Shown here: piece after piece, positions 1 through 9,811 of the stretch
How positions within the stretch are numbered: position 1 is the first letter of the stretch
Layout: every line of letters starts with the position of its first letter
Notes under the pieces: generated by a model
Told to the model about the DNA's origin: nothing
Seen by the model: only the letters and a program-made list of their open reading frames with translations
Databases searched by the model: none
Position numbers and translations under genes: made by a program
Source: Cryptomeria japonica
Lineage: Eukaryota; Streptophyta; Pinopsida; Cupressales; Cupressaceae
Direction of reading: 5' to 3'
Assembly (NCBI RefSeq): GCF_030272615.1
Contig: NC_081409.1
Coordinates: forward strand, 914,674,340 to 914,738,339
DNA length: 64,000 bases

Positions 1-536
1 TGTGTATATACACATGTATGTGTGTGTATGTGTGTACATGTATGTCTATATATATGCATGTCAGTGTATGTATGTATATATATGTCGATCGTATGTGTAT
101 GTATGTATGTTTATGTGTCTATATGTATATATGTATGTATGCACGTGTGTATGTGTATGTGTATGTGTATACACACATAAACACACATACATACATACAT
201 GTGTACACACACATACGTGCACATACACACATACACCCATACACACATACACATACGTATGCATGCATACATACATACATGTACACATACACACACATAC
301 GTGCACATACACACATATATACACACATACATACATATAATTGTGCATACATATACACATACATAAATATATACACATGGACATACACACGTACACACAC
401 ACACATACACATGTACAAACATGTACATCTATGTATGCATGTGTATGTATATTTGTATGTATGTGCACGTGAGTCTGGGTGTGGGTGTGGGTGTGGGTGT
501 GGGTGTGGGTGTAGGTGTATGTATCTATGACTTTCT
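1..536. repeat. TG/CA-TATG compound microsatellite
   Basis: Alternating TGTATG/TATG on the left turns into ACACATAC/ATAC in the middle and back to TGTATG, ending in a (GTGGGT) hexamer run. The TG-rich and CA-rich halves are complementary, so the tract can fold back on itself. All open frames here encode only Tyr/Val/Cys/His/Thr patterns dictated by the dinucleotides and are not genes. Confidence 0.95.
477..509 (+). other. G-quadruplex-type tract (GGGTGT)n
   Basis: Six GGG tracts at 477, 483, 489, 495, 501 and 507 are separated by exact TGT loops. This satisfies the usual four-tract G-quadruplex rule with tracts to spare. It sits at the right edge of the microsatellite. Folding is inferred from the pattern only. 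Confidence 0.7.
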
Positions 537-1060
537 ATGAGTACGAGGATTTATTTTTTCATATGTAGTGTATTGATTATAATTTTTTATGGTTTATATG
601 TAAGGGTAATGAGAAAATGATTTTTTTTTTAATTTAATAGGTATATGAGCATTTTTTTTAAAAATATTTTTCTAATGTTTTCATTCTAAATGTTTTCAAA
701 AAATCAATAAACTACAAAATAAAAAAATTATAACAATAAATATATTAATATTTTAAATTATAAATATAAAACAAAAAAAGAAAAAACAATGAACCTACCT
801 AGAAAACTTCGGGCTGGGAATAAGCTCCTTAGGTAGTCTGGTCGAACTCCCAAAGCTCCTCAAGGTGCAAATGAGGGAAGTTGGCCAATTTTTTGGTTTA
901 TAAAGTTGATAGTTCAGCCAGACTCTTGCAGCCACAAAGGCGCCAAACAGGCACCACACAGCGCCACGCGACACCACGTGGCCCCTGGGTAGTCCGACCA
1001 GACTACCCCTTGTTGGCCCAAAGTATGGCATAGGTGCATGCTTTGGCCCCTTGGTTTGCA
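537..1060. other. AT-rich spacer then GC-richer inverted-repeat segment
   Basis: Bases 537-788 are AT-rich with poly-A and poly-T runs and no gene. Bases 789-1060 are abruptly GC-richer. They carry a perfect 12-bp inverted repeat: GTAGTCTGGTCG at 833-844 and its complement at 995-1006, the second lying inside a local palindrome. A minus-strand frame is open across 795-1061 but resembles no family I know. The base composition suggests transposon-derived sequence leading into the 85-bp minisatellite. Confidence 0.45.
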
Positions 1061-1068
1061 TTCCCTTT

Positions 1069-1870
1069 CCAACCCGGGCATTGAATCACCATGATGAAGG
1101 AATTTTGCTTGGGGAGAAAATTCCTCTTACACCCTACTTTGGCGCTAATTTCATGCTCTGTAGGAATTCATCACTTGGGAGGAAATTCCTTCCTCACCCT
1201 GTTTTGGCACCCTGGCCACTGACTTGGGCAGAAATTTCATGTGATGAGGCATTGTTTAATGCATCAAGGAATTCCTCCTTGACCCCTGTCTAGTGCTCTA
1301 CTCCAATCCTAGGCATTGATTTAATGTGGTGCGGGAATTTGACTTGGAGGATGGAATTCCTCCTACACCTCAATTTGGCACTCCTCTTCATGCTTGAGTG
1401 CTAAAACCACAGTGTGGAGGATTTTGACGCTGAAGACATTTTCATCCATGACCCCAACTTGGCGCTCTGACTCCTTGCTTGGGTGCTATCCTAACCTTGT
1501 GGAGGCATTTTGGTTCATCATTGCTTTTCCTCCAAGCTCTAAGTTTGGCACTCTATATCCTTGATTGGGCACAAATTTGACTAAGTGAAGGAATTTGGCC
1601 TTGAAAGAAAAATCCTTCCATACCCCATTCTAGCACTCTATACCATGTTTGGGTGCTAAAACAATGATGTGGAGGATAGATGTGTTTGGAGGAAAATCAC
1701 TCCACAACCCCAATTTAGCACCCCTACTTAGGACTTGGGTGGAATTTGCATCATGTGGAGGAGTTTAGGTATTTCTTGTTTTTCTTCCATGACCCCAATT
1801 TAGCGCCCATTCCACATTTGAAGTGCATTTTTGTCATGGTAAAGGATTTTTTATTTTCTTCCCTAACTTA
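1069..1870. repeat. Old 85-bp minisatellite, about nine units
   Basis: The phase marker TTGGCGCTCT (variants TAGCACTC, TTGGCACC) recurs at 1141, 1206, 1292, 1377, 1461, 1547, 1632, 1717 and 1802. Spacings are 65, 86, 85, 84, 86, 85, 85 and 85. Each unit reads roughly: marker, a CATGCTTGGGTGC-like block, a GTGGAGGA-like block, then TTCCTCCAYRACCCC. Units are strongly diverged, so the array is old. The first interval has lost about 20 bp. No protein meaning is seen. Confidence 0.85.
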
Positions 1871-2046
1871 GCCATTTTCACCTTTCTAGGTTGGGATGCC
1901 ATTTTTGGATTCTGAAGTGGATTCCTTTGCCTTAGACTGATTTTTTATGCTTTTTCCACTTTAGGAAGGAATTCCACTAGACCAACTGCCTACTTTTTTA
2001 ACTTTCTAGATTTAGACAAAGATTTTCAGGAATGCTCTACCTTTAG

Positions 2047-2523
2047 TGTTGTCACCCCTACCTGAGGTGGACCTACCAAAAATAGACTTACTAAAAATAG
2101 TAAGTGTTACAAAATATCATATTTGGGAAAATTGAGATAAGGTGACATTTACTAAAAATAGTAAGTTTGATTTTTGGCAAAATTTGGCCAATCCGAGACG
2201 TAGTGAAACTTAATAAAAATAGTAAGTGCTCAAAATTCGTTCAAATTTCACTGGTAGGTTCCTTGAAGAGCTCTAACTTCATTGCAACATTCAGATTTTC
2301 AAAAACCCTAAGGAAAAGACCACAAACCTAAGTCTAAAGGGCAAAACCCTAAAATAGACCAAACGAGCTCTAGACTTAGCCAAATTTGCTCAAACGACTT
2401 GCAAACTTGATCAAATTTCATCAAAAACACTTGCAGAACTAGGAGACCAAAGGGATTGCTGCGAAAAGACCCAGAAAAACAAAACCAAAAGGCCAAGAGA
2501 ACCAAAAAAGTAGGGGGTCCCCA
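2047..2523. mobile_element. Candidate short solo LTR (477 bp)
   Basis: Begins TGTTGTCACCCCTAC and ends GTAGGGGGTCCCCA, so the ends are imperfect inverted repeats with TG...CA termini. Flanks are TTTAG on the left and TTTGG on the right, a 4/5 match to a 5-bp target duplication. Inside, the hairpin motif ACTAAAAATAGTAAGT occurs three times (about 2090, 2150 and 2210). The same motif is present in the larger solo LTR at 42538-44406. Boundaries are an inference because the duplication is imperfect. Confidence 0.45.
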
Positions 2524-2770
2524 TTTGGAATGAGGTGATGTGTGATTAGGTCATAACACTAAGCTTTTGGCAAAAGGATTTGACTAAAATCAAACAGGAA
2601 AACACTTGGGTAGGCATATGGTGGGTTGTAAGACAAAATCATTCATTACTATAATACATTGAAGACACATGAAAATGCAATAATTATTAAATTTAATCAA
2701 GTAGGGTGTGTTAATCCTTGTAGATTCGTGATGGCCACTTTCATATCCATTCAACTAGAATGGTGATATC

Positions 2771-4326
2771 TGGTGTAGGAGCACCTAGATTTTTTGATGA
2801 ACCTTCACAATTTTGGTGTGAATGATCGTCATTGGGTCAATGAGTGAATAAAGGACTATGAAAAGGTCCAAAAGTATTTTTTAAGGTTATTTGTAGTTTG
2901 ATTGCCTCTAGTGTTAACTTATTTTATTCAATTTTGGCCAATGTGCCTTTGTAAGCCTAAAATGGCATCATATAGAAAAATTGGGTAAAACTCCTTGTAA
3001 GGCCTCATAAGGCTTTTGGAAATGTTGGTTTGATGTTAGGAAACCATCCTAGGGGGTTAAGAGTGTGTTGATTTGCACAAATAAAAAAAATGCATTGTGG
3101 AGAAAAAGTGGTCATGTTTTCTTGACAACATTTTGCAACAATATGAGCAATTTTTCTCAGATCGATGGTTAGGAGTCTGATGGGTGGTTGGTTGTGAGTG
3201 ATTAGGCATATATAAGGCCTTTCAAATCATTGTAAGGGTGTTGGAAGATCCACATAATCAGATTCCTCAATAAGCAACTTCAAGTATTTTCTTGTTTTCA
3301 CAAAATTTGTAAAATTGTTTATTGCAGTCCGTACCAGATGGATTGATTTCCATACCGTACCTTCATTAATGTTTAGTTTTTGTTATTGTGGTGCTTAGGA
3401 AGTATTTGTGTTCAAACATTGTATAGGTTTAGTTGGTGTAAATAAATTCTTTTTAGTTTATACTGCTCTCGACCTGAGTAAGGGGTTAGGACCCTAAAGA
3501 TGGCTCCAACTTGAATTCCCATTGTAGTTTCTCAATGGCCTTTGGGATTCAAGTAATGGAGTCTGTGTATAGTGTAAATACTCTTGGTTGTGTCCTGGAA
3601 GTTGCATTGGAGAAATTTTCTATCATGTCCTAGGCGAGCTCTGCCATAGCCCAGTTAGGGAACATGACTGTTATTTTCATTATTGCTTGCAGGGGTGATC
3701 AAATCCAATGGTGCCAAGTGTTTGGCATTGTAATAGGATACTGGACAATGCTTCAATGTGAGTATGGAGATCGGTCAGAGGGTGGAGATCAATCAAACCC
3801 ATTGTTGAAAGCATATAAACCTTAAACCCTTGAAAGAGCCATTTAGGAGGTCGTACCTGTACGAACGTATCAGACCATCTAACCTCCTGAATCTTGCAGA
3901 GTGTCCAAATGGGTAATCATCAAAGATTTTAGAGGGTCATTTGGAAGTTTTTAGAACAAAAGAACTAAAACCATAATAGGAGGGCTACAAGGCCTAAAAT
4001 ATAGGAACCAAGAAAGCGACAGATAAATGAAGGGAATTAAACTTCTAAACCACATGGAGGGAGTTGTGAAACCATCTCAGACCCCTCCTAATCCCCTGCA
4101 AGAGAAGAGCATTGAACTAGGCATGGTAGTGGCAGAACTTACTCTAGTGAGTTCTAGCCTTGATCTTGAGTAGTTAGAGCAATCTAGTTGGTAGAGAGTT
4201 CTCCAAAGGAGTTTAGGGGTTGGAATGGATTCAAGAGGAGAGTAGGGCAAACAAGAAAGCTCACAATAACACCTAATGCTAACCTACAAACTAAATTGCA
4301 ACTCTTTTGTGAGATTCTCCCTATCA
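2771..4326 (+). mobile_element. Solo LTR, 1556 bp, target duplication ATATC
   Basis: Starts TGGTGTAGGAGCACCTAG and ends GAGATTCTCCCTATCA. The 5 bases before (2766-2770) and after (4327-4331) are both ATATC, an exact target-site duplication of the retrotransposon integrase type. A TATA box lies at 3207-3217, placing U3 before it and R/U5 after it. No internal coding region or second LTR is present, so this is a solo LTR left by LTR-LTR recombination. It is the sibling of the expanded LTR at 25006-36259: they share the terminal sequence, a block CTCTCGRCCTGAGTAAGG (about 3466) and a block TCCTAGGCGAGCTC (about 3630). Superfamily is not determinable from an LTR alone. Confidence 0.88.
3207..3217 (+). 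promoter_or_regulatory. LTR TATA box (CATATATAAGG)
   Basis: CATATATAAGG sits 437 bp into the 1556-bp LTR and is followed by leader-like sequence without ORFs. It is the expected core promoter of the parental retrotransposon. Activity is not implied. Confidence 0.55.
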
Positions 4327-4331
4327 ATATC

Positions 4332-6490
4332 TATCCCATCAATACAATCCACCAATTAATTAGATAAATAAGGAATCTAAGGTCATGTGTCACCTTACAC
4401 CCCTTACCTTGGAGGCTCGTGTCTTTCTCAAAGTAGACTCTATCTCAATATGTGAGGGTACATGTGAGCACTTTTTTCCCTAAAACATTTGTGTACTATA
4501 AGGAAAAATAATTGATGGTCTTAAACTAAGACAACAAAAAGCATCTAGGGAGGAAGTCCTCAATATACACAAGGTAATTTGAGGTAGAAGTCCATGATCA
4601 AAGGGTCGATTTGCAAATGCTCGAGCTAGGAGGGTCTCTCTTATGCTCTTCATCACCTAGTCTCAACAAACCAAGGGTCTTGGGCTCAATCAAATACGAT
4701 GATGGCCACTTCTTGAGGTAAAATTTTATTTCCCCCTTTTTATATCATACTAAAATGCATGGTTGAGGTCATCTGTTGGGGTGATGTAATCCCCAAGTAT
4801 CCATCCTATATGGAAAGAGTCACTAGATGCTTTTGATCTCCAAGATCACTCAAAGTGTGGGTCAAGAGCATACAAGTGACTAATTCTCTCAGGATTGATC
4901 AATAAGAACTGGATTGATTGAAGTTTTTGATCTCCAAAATCACCAAACACTGTGGGGAGAAAGCATATGCCAAGAAAATATCCCAAACATGGCATACAAG
5001 TTGATTAAACCTCACTTTAATTAATGTTATGAAATTAGTAAAAAAATAAAGTCCTTGACCATGATGTTGCAAGGAAAATTGGTCAATAACTTTGTTAAAT
5101 TAAAGTCTTGGACTAGTGTAAGCTACAAATTACATCATTAGAATGATCACAAAAAGCCTATTTAGCTGGTTAGTCCAATATGATACTTATGAAAAGAAGA
5201 AACAACTACTAACAATCTTGTTTTAGTATGAAGAAAATAGAAAAAAGGTCAAAGTACCTATAAAGTTAGTATCACCAAAATATCTAGAATAGATTCATTG
5301 ATCTCTATATAGAACTATCAAAGCCCTATTTATATGAATTTGCTAATGATCAAAACAAAGCAACCGACTTACCACAAGTTTGTCGACATCTATAGTCTAC
5401 ACAAAAAAATGCTTAGATCAATAAACAAACAATTAATTAACTGTAATTAACAAAAATGATGAAATAAATAGCATAACCTCTTATGAAATAAGACCCTTGT
5501 AAAAAAAATAAGAGTGATAAGTTCATAAAATGATAAAAATGTGATTTAAGATGGGAAATATCATTAAGTTCGAATCTCGCATATCCACCGAAACTAGGAT
5601 GCTTGAATGTTAAGAAATTGAACTCTCTCATCTATCTAGGATAGACCTGTCAAAATAGCACCCACAATGACTAAAAACTTCAAACAACCAACATTTTTAT
5701 TAGCGATCAAGGATGTGGGTCCTACCAAGAATGCTAGAATGTATTCAATATAATTGTGCCATGAATGAACAACCTAAACTAAATGGATCAACACAATTAG
5801 CTACAAACACTCATATTAGACATTGAGAAATCCATTCAAATAAAGTATGCAATATAATCCATGTTAAGATTCCTTTGTTACACATCAAGTAGTTGTGCCC
5901 AATTGTTGTTTGGATACGTGCTCATAATTCAACAATATAACATTGCATTCAATATTGTTGATGAAAAAGGCTTGTGTGAGGTTGGATTTATAGATTTTTG
6001 GTTTGATGGATAGACGAATAGGATTCATTTGGAAGATCAAGGGTCTAAGATACTTGAGACATCTCAAATAAGGAGGATGTGACAAGTGGCAAGAGGAGGT
6101 TGGGTTAGAGTGAAGGTGCCAAGATTGGTGGAAGATTAGTGGATGGGAGTTAGTGGATGGAATGGATTTGATAGGGTACATGCCTCCTCTTACCCCTATA
6201 TTTTTGCTCGTTCCTAAAGCCTCATAATCAAATCAGTTATTGTTAATGTTTTAATGCTGAAGTTTTTATGGCCAAACTCCATGTCGGCTGAGAGATTTTA
6301 ATTGTTTTATTTTTGGGTTACCCATTTACCCAAACAATTAAATCCCAAGTTTTATGTGACTCATGCAAAAATTATTTCTAGGTTATGCTCTACTCGGCTT
6401 ATTTATTCTATAGTTAAAATTTCACAAGAAACGAAGCTTTTAGTAAAAATTTATGCAAGTTTTTCTATGGCAGCCCAAAGGAACAATTAT
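4332..6490. other. No gene recognised
   Basis: AT-rich single-copy-looking sequence with short open frames only (e.g. minus strand 5437-5631 and 5885-6181). None shows a domain, a signal peptide or consistent codon use. I see no LTR ends, tandem repeats or RNA genes here. Confidence 0.5.
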
Positions 6491-6494
6491 CATT

Positions 6495-6780
6495 GAACTT
6501 GAACCTTGACCTTCTAAGGTTCAAAAGGTTCAAGGTTCAAAAGGTTCAAGTGGTTCAAAAATTTCAAGGTTCAAAGGTTCAAAGGTTCAACGCGCAACCA
6601 AAATGGAAAGGCAAAGCAATCAATGAAGCATATGGGTGCAGTTTGTGTTTCTGAACCTCACAGGTTCAAGGTTCAAGCTTTGTAGGTTCAAAGTTCAACA
6701 TGTATGATAGAGTTTAAGCAGTTCAACTGTTCCACCAGGTACAGATGGTTCAACAGGGCCAAGTTCAAAAGTTGTCACGA
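6495..6780. repeat. GGTTCAA heptamer repeat cluster with inverted copies
   Basis: AAGGTTCAA/GGTTCAAA is iterated irregularly through 6515-6592, then again in looser form at 6660-6770. Just before it, TTGAACTTGAACCTTG is the inverse, so CTTGAACC/GGTTCAAG can pair into a hairpin. The heptamer resembles a tRNA box B core (GGTTCAA) but no box A accompanies it, so these are not SINEs. Confidence 0.75.
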
Positions 6781-6789
6781 CAAGACAAC

Positions 6790-8512
6790 TCAAATACTTT
6801 AGATGGATTTAAATCCCATATGAATTATCATTGTTCATCTTGACTATATCCATAATGATCAAAATCTATAGAAAGTCGATTCTAATTTCAAAGAAATCGG
6901 TGTTTATACACAGCATTGGAGTTGTAAACAAAAATGGTTGCAATAGCTCTTGTTTTGGCTCTTAATCAACTAACACGTATTTGAATAGTTATCAACTGTG
7001 TTAAGTAGTTTTGTTTCAGGAAGTGGTTGGAAAGCCATCATAACCAGAGCATGGGCGACACTTACTGCAATCATTTAGAAATCTCAAGGAAAGTACCATG
7101 AGCATATCTGGATGTCGCGCATGCAAAGAGAAAGAATGCACATAATCTGCAAATAAAATGTTTGTGACATTGGGCAAAAATAATGATGAACGAGTTACTC
7201 CACATACAACCTGATAAGGAATTTATGGTGCAATGTGTTTGAGAGCAGGAAACGTGAAAATCACTGAGAACATTATTTTGAGAAGTCTGATTTTATGGCA
7301 ATCATATAGACCCACACACAATAGAACATATATTTTGAATCAAATATTATTTTTGAAATCGCTTCAGTCAGAATGCAGAAAACTAGGTTTCGACCAATAA
7401 ATTCAAATTTTAGAATGATCTAACGATGCAAACAATAGTTACGACCCCTACACCGAGATAGATTTTGACTGTCACAAACATTTTCAGTCCGCCCAGCATA
7501 AAGAATATTTTCATTTTGGGATAAAATATTCAAGTGCCACCTGTCCAAATATTCTTATAAACTTTAGAGAATTATATTTCTAATGCTTATAAATATTTGA
7601 TGCTATAAATAAAAGTAATGGGAAAAGTGAAAAGCATAAGTTAAAAGGTTTTTCAAGATTCAGTTATAAAACTGAATAAAGATCTCATGTAGCTATTTAT
7701 TGCGAAAGGATTGAAAGAGGCAGGGTTCTCTTTTCTTTTCTTTTCTTCCAGCAGCCTGTGGGTGAGAGGGAGTAGATTTTTATTTGTAAGAGAGGATTTG
7801 AAGCTTTTCTAAGCAATGTTTTGTACAGAAAATATCAATCTTTGAGTTGATTTTCAAACATGAATAGAATGAAAATGATATCTTCAATCTTTGTATTATT
7901 GATATTCTTCTCATGACTGTAGTTGGACTTTAAGCCTTTGCAGTTGTTTATTAATGTCTTTTCTGCTATAATTGATTGTGTATGTGGATTTATTACAAGA
8001 CCGTGTGCTTGAAAGTAAGCCATATTGGAGCAACAACATTCTCTGTTAGTTTTTAGTCCAAATGTTATCCATAAGTGCAGACAATTAAACTTTGATTTAA
8101 TGATCTTCGTTTATATATGTTTTGTAAATCTTTGGCATTCATTTTCATGGCTATGGATGAATGTTATTTTCCTTTATTGCTTTCTGGTTAAAAGCATATC
8201 AACAATTTAATTCATTGTAAATCTTCTAAGAGGGAGTTGTACCTCTCAATTCAGAGGAAGATTATCACTTCAATGATAATCTATCCAACTGTTAGTGCTT
8301 TTTGTCCTTCAAACTGGGCATTTTGAGTTTATTTGTATAGTAATTTTAGAAGGACAAATTTGTTAACTAACACTTCCATACATCAGTTCGTCTTTCACTT
8401 GTACATGATTTGCATTATCTCTTTTTTGGAGAGGAGTTTTATCCCATAGGGTTTTCTCATTTTCTCTATTTGTGAGAGATTAGTTGTGCTTGGGTACCTA
8501 ACATGGCCTAGT
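6790..8512. other. No gene; possible LTR-type leader sequence
   Basis: No convincing ORF. A segment around 7600-7850 has a TATA-like GCTATAAATAAAAG, a (TTTTC)n run and a leader-like style reminiscent of an LTR R/U5 region. I could not find matching TG...CA ends or a target duplication, so no element is called. Confidence 0.35.
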
Positions 8513-9030
8513 TGTTGGGATCCATATTGCATTTTTATTTCATCTTGCATCATTTGCATAATAATTTTTCTCCCAAAGTTGCACTAAAGGGGACATTTAA
8601 TTCACATGTTATGTTTACTTATGCATACTAGGCAATTAGTTGTCATAAGCTAGATGCCATAAAGTTACTTTATGTAACTTGTTATTTAATATTGTTCATA
8701 AGATCATGTTAGTTATCCTAAGCGACATTTTAGAAGTTATCTTATAATGGGGCACTGTCTCATTATTTACTTTTAGATCATGTGCATTTATTATTATGCA
8801 TTGAGCATTTAATACATTTGTACCATCCTACATCATCGCCTTGCCTATATAAGCAAGGCCTATTGCACATTGTAATATATCTCATGTATTCATTTCATAT
8901 ATCATTAAGTAATATCAATCTCAATATTCATGCAAGCTCATGTTGAACCATTCTCTTGTGAAAGGTATGTTTCTTGGTTGATCCTTTAAAATATGTGTAG
9001 CTTCATTATAGGTTCATTATCATTTCAACA
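8513..9030 (+). mobile_element. Candidate Copia-type LTR
   Basis: Begins TGTTGGGATCC, carries a clear TATA box (CCTATATAAG) followed by leader-like sequence, and could end at CATTTCAACA near 9030. No primer-binding site follows and I found no matching 5-bp duplication, so the right border is uncertain. It may be a truncated LTR. Confidence 0.42.
8845..8853 (+). promoter_or_regulatory. LTR TATA box (CTATATAAG)
   Basis: CTATATAAG flanked by a short GC-richer context (CCTTGC...CAAGGCC, which can pair around it), about 330 bp inside the candidate LTR. Typical position and form for an LTR core promoter. Confidence 0.5.
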
Positions 9031-9267
9031 AGAAAGATTCTCATAAAGGTGGGTTTTGTCACCACCCATGCTTTGGGGTACAAAAGGTAATTTAAATTTA
9101 CTTGTTATAAAAACAAGGAGGATTGCCCAATGCTTCCAATGTACATGGCTGAATTTAAAATTGGAGCATTTAAGGTTGATCCATACCTTGGAGTACCCCT
9201 TGGGAGTACTTGAGAAGACAAGAGTATTTTGTGGGTATCTAGGAAGGTCAAAAATCTTCACTTAGTC

Positions 9268-9540
9268 GTCCAAGGGGTTGAGCTTAACTGGTTAAAACAC
9301 TGGGTTCTCACTGTGGAGACCCAAGTTCAATTCCCAATAGGGACATCTGATGTGGAATTCTAAGCTGTGACTCTTGGCCTTCCATAGGATGGGGAAGGTC
9401 TAGGGGTCAATCTAATCAAACATAATAATAATAATTCAAAGATATGTAATTGGGATGGGGCCCCTACTGTGTCCCCAGTGGTTCATAGCTCCAGTCAAAA
9501 GCTATTAAGGCTTCGACCAATTACCGATCAAAAAAAAAAA
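9268..9540 (+). mobile_element. tRNA-derived SINE with 13-bp target duplication
   Basis: The head is tRNA-like: a box A region (GCTTAACTGGTTAAAACAC) and a box B (AAGTTCAATTCCC) about 50 bp apart. The body leads to a conserved tail TTACCGATC followed by a ten-A run. The flanks TCTTCACTTAGTC (9255-9267) and TCCTCACTTAGTC (9541-9553) match 12/13, as expected for LINE-mediated insertion. The tail block GGTTCATAGCTCCAGTCAAA recurs in the minus-strand SINE at 39440-39993. A pol III transcript with no protein; mobilised in trans by a LINE. Confidence 0.88.
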
Positions 9541-9781
9541 TCCTCACTTAGTCATTGATTTAGTTATGTGCACTTGATTAGATGAAAATTGAAAGATGAT
9601 GATGGATTACTAAAAGATTATGGAGAATGCCTAAACAAGAAAAAATAAATAAATATATTTATTTATTTAATTTTTTTAAGTGGGGGAAATTAAGCTAAAA
9701 ACTTTTTACATAAGGTCTAGATTTTGGAGAAGGGGAAATGATTTTTAGACGAAGAATGTGATAATGGGATTATTATGGGTT

Positions 9782-9811
9782 ATTAGTCCCTGCCTTAAGC
9801 AGGGAACTAAT
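9782..9811. repeat. ATTAGTCCC palindrome, copy 1
   Basis: ATTAGTCCCTGCC...GCAGGGAACTAAT is a near-perfect palindrome. The same outer arms and the same right flank (ACTAATGTTTYCAYCTCC) occur at 11452-11484 with a different stem sequence. Probably the terminus or the whole of a miniature inverted-repeat element. Confidence 0.6.

Noticed and set aside
2-530. Overlapping ORFs rich in His/Thr/Tyr/Val/Cys on both strands
   Set aside because: Artefacts of the CA/TG/TATG microsatellite.
1051-1293. An 80-residue plus-strand ORF
   Set aside because: It lies in the 85-bp minisatellite and has no family resemblance.
9782-9811. A Helitron 3' end (hairpin followed by CTAA then T)
   Set aside because: The hairpin arms extend through the CTAA itself, and spacing to CTAA is too short; a palindrome family fits better.
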